From Acanthaster planci (Eukaryota > Echinodermata > Asteroidea > Valvatida > Acanthasteridae), in NCBI RefSeq assembly GCF_001949145.1, contig NW_019091362.1:8671762-8728516 (forward strand): DNA of 56,755 bases, written 5' to 3'. The position numbers were made by a program, and so were the translations under genes. The notes under the pieces were generated by a model. It was not told the DNA's origin. It saw only the letters and a program-made list of their open reading frames with translations, and searched no databases. Shown in pieces: positions 24,226 through 39,200 of the stretch. Positions within the stretch are counted from its first letter, which is position 1, and every line of letters begins with the position of its first letter.

Positions 24226-27200
24226 CTGTGAATGAAAGAGAAATGTGGAAATAGAAAAAGTGTAAAAATTAACTTAATTAACATAACAGACGTATGAAGA
24301 AGCCATACTTTAGTTCAACTATTGAAGAATCGAGAGATTGCTTTATTTAGCATGTACATGTATATTTATGTACGGTAAGTTTTTCTGGTATTGGCAAGTA
24401 TAGGCCTATTACTTTCTTCTCCTCTTCAAAAAGTGTACCTTCAGCAATTTTTTTTACTCTTTCTCTTCTCTACCTATCCTTGTCACAAGTTTAATGGAAT
24501 GGATGTAAAATCCAAATTAACCTTAAAAGGCAAAAAAGGAAAACTGAACATGCACAAACGGAATCCATGTGGAGACCTTGAAATAGCAGGCAAATAGCGC
24601 GTGCCTTTGTGAATAGCCAGCTATGGTGTATGTCAACATGACACTCGAGTCCAAGAACATCCGTCCACGGCCGACAGATTGTAAGAATATCTCGCCCCAA
24701 GCGACGAATATTATGTATTCTGCACCGCGTCAATAAAATATCATGTTATTATCCGGCCATGGACGGCTGTTTGGTGTATCGTAATTTCAATATAGTTGCG
24801 ACCGGTTAACGCACGAGGTCAGGTGAAGCCAAATTCTTCTATTTTTGTTTCCATCGGAAATCAAGGATGCATTCATTTGAAAAAGCGTTCAACACCCCCA
24901 ACCTTGGTCTAGAACAGCATGGTCATAAAACAGCCGTAGAAAGCCACGTCCGGAGCACACATTTAGATATCACAATCACAGTCACCTCTATAGAAGCATG
25001 GTTATTTGGAAAGGACGGGTCTAAAAATAGCCCATAGTTTCGATGTAGGCCAAATTTAGAATTCAGGCATCAACCAGGATATTTTCTCTGTTGTTTGTCA
25101 CAACTGGCTCGAATCTTCTTTTGTTTAGGAGGAAGATGTTAAGAGACCAGTTCCTTGAAAATCGATTAGTGAATTGTCTTTGAACTTGGTTTCTTAAAGA
25201 TAGTTGTGACGGGGCTTTCGTGGTTGAGCTGGACACGGATGTAGCGTGTTGAATATCAGTTCATCTTACGGTTGAATAAAGGACGCAGGTACCGGTTATT
25301 TCTCCCCCGTATATGTGAAAACCCGTACTTGCGGATCAACTATACGGGTAACTCGTACGTATTACAAATTTAAACCTGTACGTGCGAGGATTCAAACTCT
25401 AACGTGTTCCTGTAACCTTTAGGTGGTACAAATGTACTTTGAAGTTATATAAGAAGCACGGCTAAAACTTCTACGTCTATCTCAGAACTCGCCTTACATA
25501 TGTATGGGTTATAATTGTGTGTATACGAGTTTTGAGTACATTGAAGTGCATTGTAAAATCCTGATTAAACTCACTCCAAAAGTCATCCGTCATTCGTTGG
25601 GTATAAGGCACACACGTACGGCTTATAACCTACGCGTACCAGCAACCAGAAAAGAGAAAGTAAAGATTTCGAAGATAACGCTGTCCATGCATAGCTTCTT
25701 GTATAAGCCAAGTGTGAAGTGTGAACATATCTATTTCCCTGCCTTTCAACGTGCGGTGCAAACAGGTGAAGCAAAGAGCTTTCTCTGAACTGAGTTCGAT
25801 ATTGAGTTACCTTCCGTCAGGCGCGCAAACATTCTTCCTGACATCGTTTTGCTATGTCTACTCCTTCAGTTCAGAGTAACCTCCATTCCATTGACGCGGG
25901 AATAAATTCCCCCGTGCCAATTCACTCGCCATTTCTGTTCACAGCCGGGCTAATTCGATGATTTCCAAGATGGAAGATTTGATCTTTTATATGCATTGAC
26001 AAAAACCGAATTAATATTGCACGGAATCGGTCAACCCTCACCTGGAATTCTGCAGTATTTGTTTTGATTATTCGAAATTGCGTCTACAAAATTAGCGACA
26101 CTGCAGAGAAATTGGCTTTTTGTAAGTATATTAAGCTTTCTTCTCACAATGCCAAATACACTACTGCTAAAACTGCCGTGGTAAATTCGAAACTGTGGTG
26201 CGCGTGCTTCGCGCATTCTTCCATCTGCTGCTATGCCATGAATTCTGCACCGCGTCAAAATAAATTTCATAATTTTGTTTATATGTAAACGAAAGGAAGC
26301 AGTGTTTACTCCCTGGAAGCAGTATTTACTTTTCCAACTGATTTATGCCTTCCACTTGAAATCGTTATTGCCTCTCTAATATCGAAGAGTTCCTTGATTC
26401 TCTCTTGACATTTTTTGGCCACAGTGTGTGTTTATTTAAATACATGCATATGTATAGGGCCAAGCTGCGCAACCACTCCAGGCAGCCATATTATGTTTAG
26501 GCCTATTTAAGCTATTGCTGAAGCGATGGTTTGGTCATTCAAAAGTGGCTTAACCCTAAAACAAATTCCCATCCCCCCCATCGGGAAAAGTTTGTGCTCT
26601 CTTCATCAGAGACGAAACGAACTATTCGTTGAATATCTCTTGCCTTCCGTGGTATCAACCTTGCGTAGATGTAGCAGGTCTGCCTTATTGGCAACCACCG
26701 TGAACGCCACCGGCACCGCCTTGGAATTTCGGCTTTCTTCCAGGGTGTTCCTCGCCCGTCGGATGGCCTCGATACTCCTTAAGTCGGTGATGGAGTAAAC
26801 GAGGAGCAGGCCATCTGCCCACTGTAAGACATCTTCGGTCAGGACATTCTGAGAAGACAAGTGGAAAACTGGAAAAGCTAATCCTGGTTAAAACCATGCG
26901 TTGTTTGTGCTGCTAAGTTCGAACAGCGAGTTAATTGGCGCTGTACTTAAACAAACTGGGGTATTATAATGAATTGCCGCACCAAACCACACACAAAATA
27001 AATAAAAAACAAAAAATGAAACCAAAAGAGCAAAGACAACAAGAGGATAGTTTGCCATATCTTGTTCGTCAGTTGCAATTCATTAAAGAAAGTGCGAGGC
27101 CGCAGAAGTTTGTAACAACGAGGAATGACACCACGCAAGCGTTAATCTTGTTTCACTCACGCATGCGCCTGCCATTTCTCCCCACAGGAAAACAGACCCT

Positions 27201-30200
27201 GAGCTCTAAATGTGTTGATAAATGATGTGCTATTGACTACAAATTTTATATGAGGCAAACTTATGAAGAGTCGCCTACCTCGTGTCCAGTGTCCAGAATT
27301 TCCATCAGCACTATGTCTCCGTCTATCTTACATTGGTGGTGGTACTTCGTTTCTGATGGGGTAATACAGAAAGCACAGGATTGGACAGATGTTTTTCGTA
27401 GACCACGGACACTAATCGTTGGACTGGTTATAACAAATGACTGGCCATCAATGTCTCTCCGCCATCTTAGAGTTATCTTACCCCATCTGTATTTACAATC
27501 AGCCTATCTGCAGTTACCTCCTTATCTGTGTACCAGATGCTTCGACAAATTGATATCATGACATATGCACGTAACACGTTACTTGGATTATTGAGAGTGC
27601 ACCCAATCGGGAATTTCAAAAAAACAAGACCGCAGGGGCCATTATCTGATGCATTACCTGTGCTGCTGCTAAAATGTTAAATTTTGTAACGCATTCAAAT
27701 AAATAGCGATCACAAGATATGTTGCCCTTACTGAGGCGCGATAGCCGAGGCTTGGTTTATGAAGTTCCGAAGACACTGATAAGATAACAATCAATTTAGG
27801 AATATATTTTAACAGTATTTTGCCATCTTTTATTCATCATGCCCATTCTGAATTCATTATCTATATCCACCGTCCGAATGTTGAATTTATAATTGATTAC
27901 TGCTGTCATCCTTATTTTGGTGCCCCGATTTGGCTCCCAAAATTCTCCATCCCGTTGCACTTTGCCCAGCAGCTCCTCCGTCTGCAATACCGAAGCGATC
28001 TCGCTACACTTGCCCCCCTCCCCCAATTTCTCTGCGATGACTCGCACCTCGAACACGCCTAACAACTAGCCTCTCCCTTGCATCCAGAACATAGAAACAT
28101 TGCCCGAAGTGTGAATCTTGATCCATCTACGAAATGCGACAGCCGAAAAAGAGCTGTTTCAGTCACTGATGTAATAAACAGATTCGCCTGAAAAGGCACA
28201 ACGGTGAATATTGTTGAATAATTCAGTGTACGTGTATTTATATCAGTAGTGAGTAATTCTCAAGTGAGGACTGGAAAGGGTTGATTTGACAGTTTATTGT
28301 AACCAACAGTAACCATGTAGCTTTTATGATGCACGGCTGAAATGGTTAGGCACTTCTTATTTCGAAAGATCTGTGAAAACGTTCAAGAACGCCAGTCTCA
28401 CTCTCATAAAATACCAACAGAATGGTATGCTGTCAATACCTGGTTCGTGTCCGTATTCACCGATGAAGCGCTTGGTCAGAAATCGCACCGTGACAGCTGC
28501 GGGAGAAACGACAGACAGAGAGAATTAATCACAAATCGTGACCATCTGCCTTCACCAATCATGACAAAGGTACATGTGTGCTCACAAATCACCTGGGTAC
28601 GTGTGTCCTCGTCCTCTTTCGAGGGTCGTAGAATCCAGGGGTGTGTGTGTGGGGGGGGGAGGAGACACCACCCAGTTTGTGACCGGGAGGTGGACGGTGG
28701 GTCCTTCTTCCCATGATTTCGTCTCGATGTTGGATGTGAGGGAAAGTTTTATTCATCATTGTGTTGCAAGATTCGGAGTCGCCTATTGGCGCTCGAAGGT
28801 TTTGGGGTAATTTTGGCTTGAGTAATTGGACTTTGATAATCGACACTAATTACATTGGAAAACAGTTCGTGTCCCGAACTCAGGCGTCTCATAGCCGGAA
28901 AGCTTGACCTAACAACTCAATTATAATCTAGCAGTAACTTCATTAGCGCTGGTCTTTGTCAGGAATTGAAGTTGAGCTACATATAGGTCAGATATGGGGA
29001 CAAAGGGAAGATTCGACTTTTGGCTTGGCAGAAATGATATTAGTTGACTTGTGTATTTTTCAGTTTCTCTTCTTTTTGCCATTCAAGTTGCATTCTCGTC
29101 TGTGTAAAGCTGTCGCATTTGTAGTTTACTTGCTACGGAGAATCTGATGTAGTGTTACATCGCTGTGTGCGGAAACACGAGATGGATAGCTGGAAAATGA
29201 TTGTGTGTTAAGCTTGGTGGCATTAAGGACCAACAACGAAAAACATGAGGGTCTTTGATTTGTTGACGGGAAGATCTGAGCCCGTGTGAATAGACTTCTT
29301 CCATGCTGTCTACTACATTTGCAGAGACAGTTTTGGTTGGGGTCATGTATTACTTGAAAAATGCGCATTTACCCATTTTATCGGGGTGGGTGGGTCGTGC
29401 TTTCATTTAGTACTGCTATTTCCTCTTGTAGTTTTTTGCAGTTGGGTGTGATAGTTTTAACGGTTATCATAACTCTTTTTTTTGTACTGACGGCCAGCCA
29501 TAGTTCAGAGCCGCTAGTGGAGAATACGACTGTGACGTATAGTTAGAGCCAAAAATGTTAAAGAATCTCCACCCTATGTGTGGCTCCTCTGACTCCAACA
29601 CTGCCCCCCCCAACTACAGGCCCTATTGTCATGAAAGCACGGGAACGCAGAAGTGTCGATTCTTACTAATGCCGTTAGCTATGAGATGAATTCAGTCCAT
29701 TGTTGACTACAAAAGCTTTACAACTGGCCATGATTGCGCGCTTAGGCGCACCCTTTCTGTTAACCTGCAGGATGGGCGTGCACGGTTCGCTTCACTATGT
29801 ACATGTACATCGAAAGAGAAACGTGCACTCGCTTCTACAGAGTTTGGTGAGCATTGTTAGCTTACAGGACCGAATACTGGTATAGTTTACACATATAGTA
29901 CATGCGCAAGAAAGTGCCACAGCAACGGGAATATCTTGGATTAAAACTTATTAAATGCCATCCACGTGATTGTTACGGGATTGGGGATTTTAACACCAAC
30001 CACGAAGACGTTTGACCACTGGGGCTTGTCCGTGATGGAGGCACATTTTCATTGCCAATCAATGGAGACCACGTGACGGCCCTTGAAATATCTCACCACA
30101 GGAAATTACATGTCGTTTGGAAAATACACGACTTCGGGACGTCGCTTCAGAAGTGCTGATGGGTAAGTTTCCCGAGATTAATCTATTCTGTATGAGGAGA

Positions 30201-33200
30201 AAAGTCTTGGTTTTATTTCTGTGGACCAATAATTAAAGAAACACTTGTCTGTCTTTACGGTTGTTGTAACATAACACAGAATACGGCTAAGTTGTATTGT
30301 ATCACTTTAAAAATCTATTGTTGCCACTGAATGTCAAACAAAAAAAATCGGCGAATGCAACTGCAATGATCCAGATTAAAAATGACAAATGAAAATAAAT
30401 AAGTTATTAAACGTCAAATTGTTTCGAAACATACTCATTCTACAAACGACTGCAATTTTCGAGTGAAATGTTACAGGAAATTGTTTGCAAGCACTATTCA
30501 CAACAAAGTCATTGAATTCTTAAAAGTGTCTCAGTTGTCATGACAGGCATTACATGTATGATTTAAATGTCATGGCAATGTTGACATGTTTCCACGAGGC
30601 AAGTCTCATGCTGAGAGTCCATCGCGCAGACAGAAAATAACCGACTGATATTTTTGGCAAACGCATGCACTTCAGTTATTAATGTGAGATACATGCGATG
30701 TGCGCAACTTAGCATGGGACCTCGTGTAATGATTCGGAAGACCTCGCAACAACATTGACTGTTTAAAGTACCCTGAATTCTTCTACGCGATCAAATTAGT
30801 CTTCGCTGGCTCATTTGAGCAGGTACAAACGTCGGTGCGTGAGCGAGGGGCTGTAAAACGTGCCTGGAAGTATACCAACATTTCTGTTTTGATTTGATCG
30901 GAAGGTGACGTCGTGATGGATGCGCCTCAGATCAGAGACAAGAACCTCAATTGCGATTGTGTGGCTTATAAATCTTCAAACATTCCTCGAGCTTGAAATA
31001 GTTGGCTTTATAGCTTCATACGGTTGAGAAAATTCCAAGCATTTCAAAACTGAACATCAAAGCAAATTGTGCGTGCCGCGTCCGATGATAAAACTGTTTT
31101 TGAGTCCTTGCAGCATTGGCATTAGTGGTCGCATTATGTTTGACAGCTTAATAACGCTACCAACTTATTAATATCCATGTGCCATTTTGCAGGTGAGGCA
31201 AAAGAAATTTATCCATCCGACCTTTGTTAGTCCATTTTTTTATGTACGCTGCAACTGGAAATTTGAATTTTAATGTTCTCAAAGAGTTGAAACCCAACAC
31301 CACAATTTCAAAGGTGCAGCAGTCAGCCCTCAACACATTTGTCAACTCGTTTAAAGTGTTGGAATTCGTAACGACCTCGAAAACCGTTGATTTAACCATT
31401 AAAAGTGTCGTCACTCGCTGAACTCGCTGAAGACGAGTGTTTATTTTTTAAAAAAATGAAAGACCGTGGCCTCACTGTTGACAGGACCGTCGCGTCGTGT
31501 GCCCGCGCCGCCTTAATGCAATGCTCATCATCGTCATGATGCTCACTGTGACGTCACAACGGCTGGAACGTTCAAAAGAATCATATCACCATTTCCCAAG
31601 AAGGGAAGCACCGTGTCACTTGTACAGATAATAAAAGATACATGCACAGGAAAACTCGTGCAGTTATTTAGAAATTGTCCACGCATGGCTTTACAAACTT
31701 CTGGTGGAATCGAGAATGTTACAAGTTGATTTCTTGCGGTTGTCACTGAAACCTTTCAAATTACGTTCAAAAAGTTTCTCCACTCTCGTAAAAAAAAACG
31801 AGGCTGGCCGCCTGACCCAACCAGATGTAAGTATTGTCCACTCTATTGAATCTGCAACACAAGAAAGAAGTAAGAAGTTACAAGAAGTTTCACGGGGTTA
31901 GCTGTCGGCAAGGCATCCCTCGAGTGCTGTTTCCTGGTACGGCCTCATCAACCATCATCTGGCCTCCCACGTGCCACTTTGGGGACTCGTTGCCCACTCA
32001 CCTGATTCAGCCTTCAATAAACTGTTCTTGAATCCGAACACATCTAATCAAGGGTGGACTGTCGTGACGCGCGCTGGTACCCATCCCTGACAACAAACGC
32101 CTACTTCGTCATAAATAATGCACGAGGATCTGCGTGAACTCCGGCCAACCCTCATCGAAATGCATGGGATTTACTGGGAACACCGCCCACCAGCCTTCCC
32201 ACGGGGAATCGTCTCTGGGATTACAGACAGAGACGAACGTGTGAAATTGTGTGGGACAGAGATGACAACGAACATCGAAAACCCATCAGTTCGAACCGAG
32301 ACCCAAGGGGCAGCCTGGCCATAATTTCACAGGAAGAACTCCCTACAGAGTGTGTGGGACCCTTCAAGCCGGTTATTAACGGCATCGCGGACCGATCAAC
32401 CTAGGCTTGTTGTGGGGAAACAGAACCGAGGATAAAAGAGTCTAAAATTCGCATTGCTTCAAACATGCAGTTTCGGCCTGGTTTGGACATATGTACAAAT
32501 TGACATGCTTGTACATGTACATGTATATATGTACATGTACACACACATAGGCTACAGCATTTTAATAATTGCAACAGCTTACAATGGTACATCAGCGATA
32601 GCATAGATCAAGGGGCGTACTCTAGCTTGTCAAACGAAATATATCTGAGCCAGGAAATCCGTGTCACAGTAAGCGACGCTATAAAATCCCAACGTCATCA
32701 TAATAGAAACTGATTAGTTTATGAGGGAAAACAAACGTTCAACTTTGCGATGTTTACTAAACCGTTCCCTGCGAAAACAGTAGTTTGCTCTGCGTAATAT
32801 CTCCGAACTTCTGCCATACAAGTTCAAAACCTAGTGCGATTTTTTACGTTGAAAATCCAAAAGCAAGGTGATTTTCCCGCGCTCATTCATGGGGATCGTA
32901 TGCCAAAGGAGTAGGCTCGTACGGTACTCCTCCTGCCCTTTTGGCATAGTTTGTGTCTCAGTAAACACCGCTAGTTTCTAAATTGCCAGATGTCTTTATC
33001 TTTTTATTGTTTTTTCATTCGATTTCAGTTCACCTCACATAATTATCAGAAGGCCTATCACTTGGCACACTGTTACTGGAGATAAGGGATGAATCTTTTT
33101 TTTAAAAATGCTAAACTTACTCAATTCGTACCGTTGGACAAGTCATCATGTTTTTTAATTAAAATGTTCCCAACCATTCTCTCATTTTTGTAATAACACA

Positions 33201-36200
33201 CCAGGGTAGCTCGGAGAGGCAAGCAAATCCTCCTATGAAGAGCATTTATGTACTTGAAAGAAATGGTATGGGCATTCCTGGTTTGCCCAGCATTTTAATT
33301 AAATCCCCCTGTCCTGCTGGATTTGCCCAGCATGAGTATACTGTGCGTTTTTACGAGCAGGATGTAGTGAACATTTTCTCAGAAGCCGTTTTTAAACATT
33401 TGTAACGAGAGTTTTAATGTAGCGGAGCACAAGTCAATGAGGTTGTCGGTGCAGCTGCCAGTGCAGCACTGTACGGTGACCTCAACGAGTAGCGCTGTTG
33501 CGAGAACAGCATCAGTAGCTGAAGCAACGGCATCATAATCATTGCGAGGAACAAAATGCCATCGCGAGAACAAACGGTACGGGCGCTGCTTTTGGCTGCA
33601 GGCGCAGAATTTGGCAATCTGCAGCAGTTGGCTCGTCATCCCCACCCTCATCACTGGGTGCTGGAACAGGTGAATAAACCTCACACAAAAGGGAGCCATC
33701 TTTTATCATGTCACCAGAATCTATCTTATTCGATGTAATCTGTTACATGGGGTGGCGCCAGACTATTCTGGATTCCATGTCTCACTTTCATCTTTGTTTA
33801 AAAGTGGCTTAATATATTCGTAAATTTTGAAAATATTCATCAACATATGATTTCAATTTGTAATTAACTTTTTATTCCGTTGCTTGAATTTTTATCCAAA
33901 AATAAAAAGTTAACCTCGCTTTCAGTTCAACATGACAACCTTGTGAGAAGAGCCAAATACTTCAGGATGCATGATATAATTTCCTCAAGCTCTGATTGGA
34001 ATTCATTTGTGTGTGTGACGCATGCGCGCTGAATGCACTTGCTGGGATTTAGGCAGCGAGTAACCGACAATGCTTTGAAACGCCTGTCCTTCCCTCACAG
34101 AGTTTTGTGGGAAGCAGATTAACCCACAAGAATTGGAGATAACATCGATAACATAACGTCAGGCTCCCGCAACTATACTTGATGATAGTTTGCATAATTA
34201 AAACAAAATGTCAAATGTTTTCACACAGGTTTTGGGGCCCTAAATTGAAAAAGAAAGAAAAATGAAACAGATTGAACTGAAAATTTACCTTCAAATATTG
34301 TAACGATAATAATTGTAACAAAATAATACAGCTGTTTCTATACGCTCAGGTGAGTGTTAAAACAAAGCCTAAACTGCATCAATATATCGTGCGTTGCCAC
34401 CGTGTTGACGAGGTGCTGGTTCAACGACCGTTTACCGTGCGCGCGCGCGAAGAACCAAGTCCGACCGACCGCCCGTGGAAGGAATTAAAACGAATTTAAT
34501 TTTCACGCCCTACCCTCTGCCTCTAATTAATGTCGCTGCCTATCCCCTGCCCCCTTGTGAGATGACTGGGGAAGCTCATCAACTTGTCACTTCTCATCGG
34601 AATTTATCGCCATGTTCTCGTCACTAAGTACTCAAAAATCTTCCGTTAAACAGCGCAACCTTGCTGGTGTGTTTTAATTCTGTTATTCCGCTCTTTCTAG
34701 CTGCCGGTAAAGATGAGAAATTATGCGTTTTTTTCTCCTGTAAACCTTCTGTGTATAAGAAGAAATGCTGTGCAAGGGCGTCGATGGGTTCCCGTGACAG
34801 ATACAGATCGTCGGATCTTCGCAGAACTTGCAATAATGAAGAGAGAAAATTAAATTCCCCCTTCCAGAAAGAGTGTTGTTTTTCTTTCTTTTGTTTGTTT
34901 GTTTGTTTGGTTTTGTTTGTATTTAAAATTTACTTGACATCATTTTTGATACTAATTAGTTTAGCCCGAGAAGCGCAATCAGTACTTAATGCACTGTTCT
35001 GCCTTATAAGGTACCGTCTTTCAGCGAGAGGAAACCAAAACGGAACGACGGTATTTTAAAGTGACCGTGCATCAGACTAGCCATGAAGTGCGCTCAATTG
35101 AAGATATCTCATTTCCAAAACTGTCTTAAAATATGGAACATCAATCATTCAAATCATTTTGAGTTTTCTTCTTTTTAAAAAGTCCACTTTTAACAGTGCT
35201 GTTCTCTGAAGTTTGGTGTTAACGTATCGCTTTAAGTAGAAACTCACGTTTTCATTACTTCACTACTTTTGTGTGAAAATTCTGAACTTCGCGTTTGGCT
35301 AACCACAGAAAATTTATACAGTATACCCTGGCTTATCTCATGTATGTTAATTAAGACACATAAATTCTGAAAACTGGAGACGTTAATTGGGACCCCCGGG
35401 ACATTCCAATTACTCGATTTAAAGAACCTCTTGTCAGTTTATAGTCGAAAGGAAAGCACATTTACACATTATAGGGTGCGTAGCAGAAGTCTTGACTGAG
35501 TTATGAGTGACCAATATTATCCGTTGCGTCGGTTGTACCTCGAATGGATATAAGCTCTATTAACCTAACAAGCACACACTTCGTTTGTCACTGTGATGCC
35601 TGTAGCACTCTGTCAGATAATACTTGAAATTGTAAAGGATGAATTATGCCGTGTTAGTTTCTGAACTGACTACCGATGAGCACCCTAGAGAGGCACTTGA
35701 AGTCAGTATTCCAAAGACGTTGGGTTGCTCAGAATCTCTGAGTTTGTGGAGTACGAAGCCAATGCGTTTGTCATTCTCTGAACTCATTCCTTAAAATACT
35801 TGAACTTTTCAGGAAGGAGTTTTCTTCATGCATCAACGACACTATCGTGTACATCATACACTTCAGTCATGATACGGGCCCAACCCCACCCTGCTAGAGC
35901 ACTATGTGTGATATTAAATTATCAAGGCAATATCAGTGATTTATCGGCAATAGTGTTGCGGACAGCCGAGTTCACACAGTGCATTGCCTACGTGAAGATG
36001 CGTCTGATGTGTCTACAAAATGTGATCGCGTCTATGCTGGGGAAATACGGTACGAGGGGCGATCGAGACTGAAGCACCCGGCAATCAGTCACTCTTGCAA
36101 GGTTAACTGTATTCTTGTGAAGATTGCAACCAGTTTGTAAGACTGCTTTCTGATTCCGACTCTTGAAAACCAACATCCCTTTCCGAATTCCAAGAATTTT

Positions 36201-39200
36201 GTTTGTACCGCTTCAAGAAAGAAACCGCCATTCATTCATGAAGTTAACACTGATGACTTACAAGTTACCAAAAAAAAGTTAATCAATTTAATAAGATTAA
36301 TCACCATCTCTGGTGGATAGAGGAGAGGGTCGTGCCCCAATAGAAGGTCAATGTAAACACTTTTTCCTCTTACTAAAGCGTCAGCTACAAATCCGTATAT
36401 ATTTGGTATTACAGTGTGGAAATAACACATGATACTTCATTATACTTAAATCCCTTTCCTTGGAGGAAAGGAGTATGTATTGTTCTGACCAGCCCTCAAA
36501 GCCCTCGGAAAATGTCGCTCCGGATCTGCTCTTGTATTTTTCCAAATAATTGATGATGCGAAATCTTTACTCCAAAACCAAGTCAGTGCATCCCAGACTC
36601 TGAAACTTTTACATAACTTAAAAGGCCAGGCTTGGGCGCTCCATTGACGATGACAGTTACGACATGTCACTTCTTCCGATATTCCCATTACCCTACGGGC
36701 GACCAGCGCAAAATCGAACGAAGTTCATGTTGAAGTCAACTCAGTGCGTTTGCAGGTTTTCGTGGCTCGTGTCTCGGTATCTTCTCTCTGCTTCTGTCCA
36801 AAGGGAGATGACAACTGAGGGACAAAACGGGGGAAGCATTTGCTACCCCTATCCAGAAATATATTTATGTCGTCAAAAGGCAGCAATCACAGCAACGCAG
36901 AACCAGAGGCAGTCATGTCATGTGGATTGGGTCAGGGGGTCTGTTCGTTTTGCAGAGATCTGGATCTCGATCAGCGATTCCATTGGTGGTTTGCTCCATC
37001 CCTTAGGCGAGTATTGGTGTCAGTGAACCAACGATCGCGATCCAGATCCACGTGAAACAAACTGGCCCAAAGTGCAAACTAGCGGACGCTACTGTTCATT
37101 TTTTTTTCATTCGGTATTTGGTAAGATTTTTACCACTGTCGCTTCTTTTTTTCACATTCTGGAAGAAAGTGGGTTCACTGCACGTAAACAACGAAATGGG
37201 GGATACATGATTCGACTACTATACACTTGACCCGCGCTCCAAACTCCAATCTCCGGTTCTCGTTCAGTCTGGACAGTGACGTCACACAGGCCCACAACCG
37301 ACGCCGCGAAAGGTGACCACTGTTGCGACACATGTTTCTGTTCAAGGTCGCGAAAACGCCCCAGATTTTCGAAGACAATCACTTCGTGATGGGCGCCATT
37401 TTTTTACGCAAAAGGGAGGGGGGTTAGCAGCCGACCATTAACCAATCATCGGCCTTGGTGTTATTACCCATAAAGATTGTGTCACAATTTCACTAGGGGA
37501 GGGGTATGATAAGCTGGCATTCGGTCACCACACTTGAACGCGCGCGTAAAGAGTTGGCTTCCGACAAACAAGCAATAATCGAGCTTCATCCTTTACCGGT
37601 GAGATTAATGTAACGCTGTGCTTGGATTGTCACTTGGGTAGTCCGAAATATCAAGATCGAATGAACACAAAAGTCGTCCCGAGGCAGTTTCCTGAGGGAT
37701 GACATTTACTTAACTTTCCAGATTTGGACGTGATATTTATGTCTCTGAATTCTGTTTTTGACCCTTTTATGAGTTCACTAGAATGGATATTTCCCAAGGG
37801 TCGCACAAGGTACAGATTATCATTGCTTTGCGTTTATGAATGCAGTTTTCTGAGCCTTTCACTAAAAAACCCAATCAGCATCTAAACAGACGGAATTGCA
37901 ATACAGTAACCCCGAAAAGTTCAGATGGATTTATGTGGTTAAATAGCTCCATGGTTATGACAGGAAGGCACTCATGATTGCCCGAGACAGACAGGCAATC
38001 TGGATCTATGCACCCCGATGTGTACGTGGCATGGATGTACGTGGAAGAATCCCAAGTACGATCGATAAAGAATAGGAGCTGCACGTGCAGGTTAGGGACC
38101 TCCGTTTATCTGAAAGGGGGGGGCGTGGTAAACGACGAAGGAGGGGAACGTAGCGCTCTTATCATAATGATATCCCTTTCTCAATGTTGCATTGAATACA
38201 AAATTTGTTTCAAAAATGAAAATCATTTTATTAAAATACTGAAAGACGAGTTCTGAACAAAATTTAGTAGAAGATACGAACATACAAACAATTAACAAAC
38301 AAAAGCTCTCCGGAATAGGATGAAAAAACATACTAACATGTAAGCTTATCAAATGTCATGGGCACGAGTTTGCCTGAAAAAAAGGGTAAAAAAATTACTG
38401 ACATATACACGTTGATGTGTTTATTGTTTAATCATTTTTTGCGCGCCAAAATTATCACAGGTCTTACTTTACAAATTCTGTGTGTCAGAGGGGCACCTTA
38501 ATGGATGATAACTGTTGGAAAGAAAAAGCTGAATTGGTGTGAAATACTTCTGGAAAGTGACACAGCTGCATTTGAGCTGGCTTGTCATGAATATTTCTGA
38601 AAACCAAGTCTCCTGTAATCTCGTGAAAATTCCAAATACAACAAATCATTTTGTTCAATTATTCTTTGTGTTGGTCGGAAAGTCGCTTTGAAAATAGAAT
38701 CATTCTGAATTCAATGAAGTATTTTATAAGTGAAAAAAAATTATAATCTCGGGTCGGTGCAAAACCATCAATTCGGTTGTCCTTTCCCGACCCTTTATAA
38801 AGGTCGCCAACTTCGGCACGCTGTACCACCGGGACAGGAAATGATCTCAACGGTCAATGCTCACCGGGTTCGTCCCGGCAGTGATACCGGGTGGAATCTC
38901 GCACGTCGACCCTCGCCATTAACGTCTCCCCTGGGATCACCCACATCGCGTGAATCATTTCATCGGCCGGCATTCCAGGCGAAATATGGCACCACCTGGC
39001 CTTCGTAGGAATTTCCGCATACAACTACACAATGTCTGGTGCTTCCAACGATCCCTCGGTTGTCTTGACATCCATGCCCCTTTTTCAAGTCGGCCCGTTT
39101 CTTGCCACCTCTACAGGTTTTGTCCCATCACCGGTAGGACGCTGACAGTGTTTTAGCCGGTTTAGTGTGCAGTCCGTCCGCCGGCCCTTCCCATTGATTC

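Noticed and set aside
36236-36430. Minus-strand ADALVRGKSVYIDLL frame considered as exon 2 of GTPase 2
   Set aside because: Poor match and no phase-1 donor. The exon at 28440-28496 fits perfectly in sequence, phase and length.
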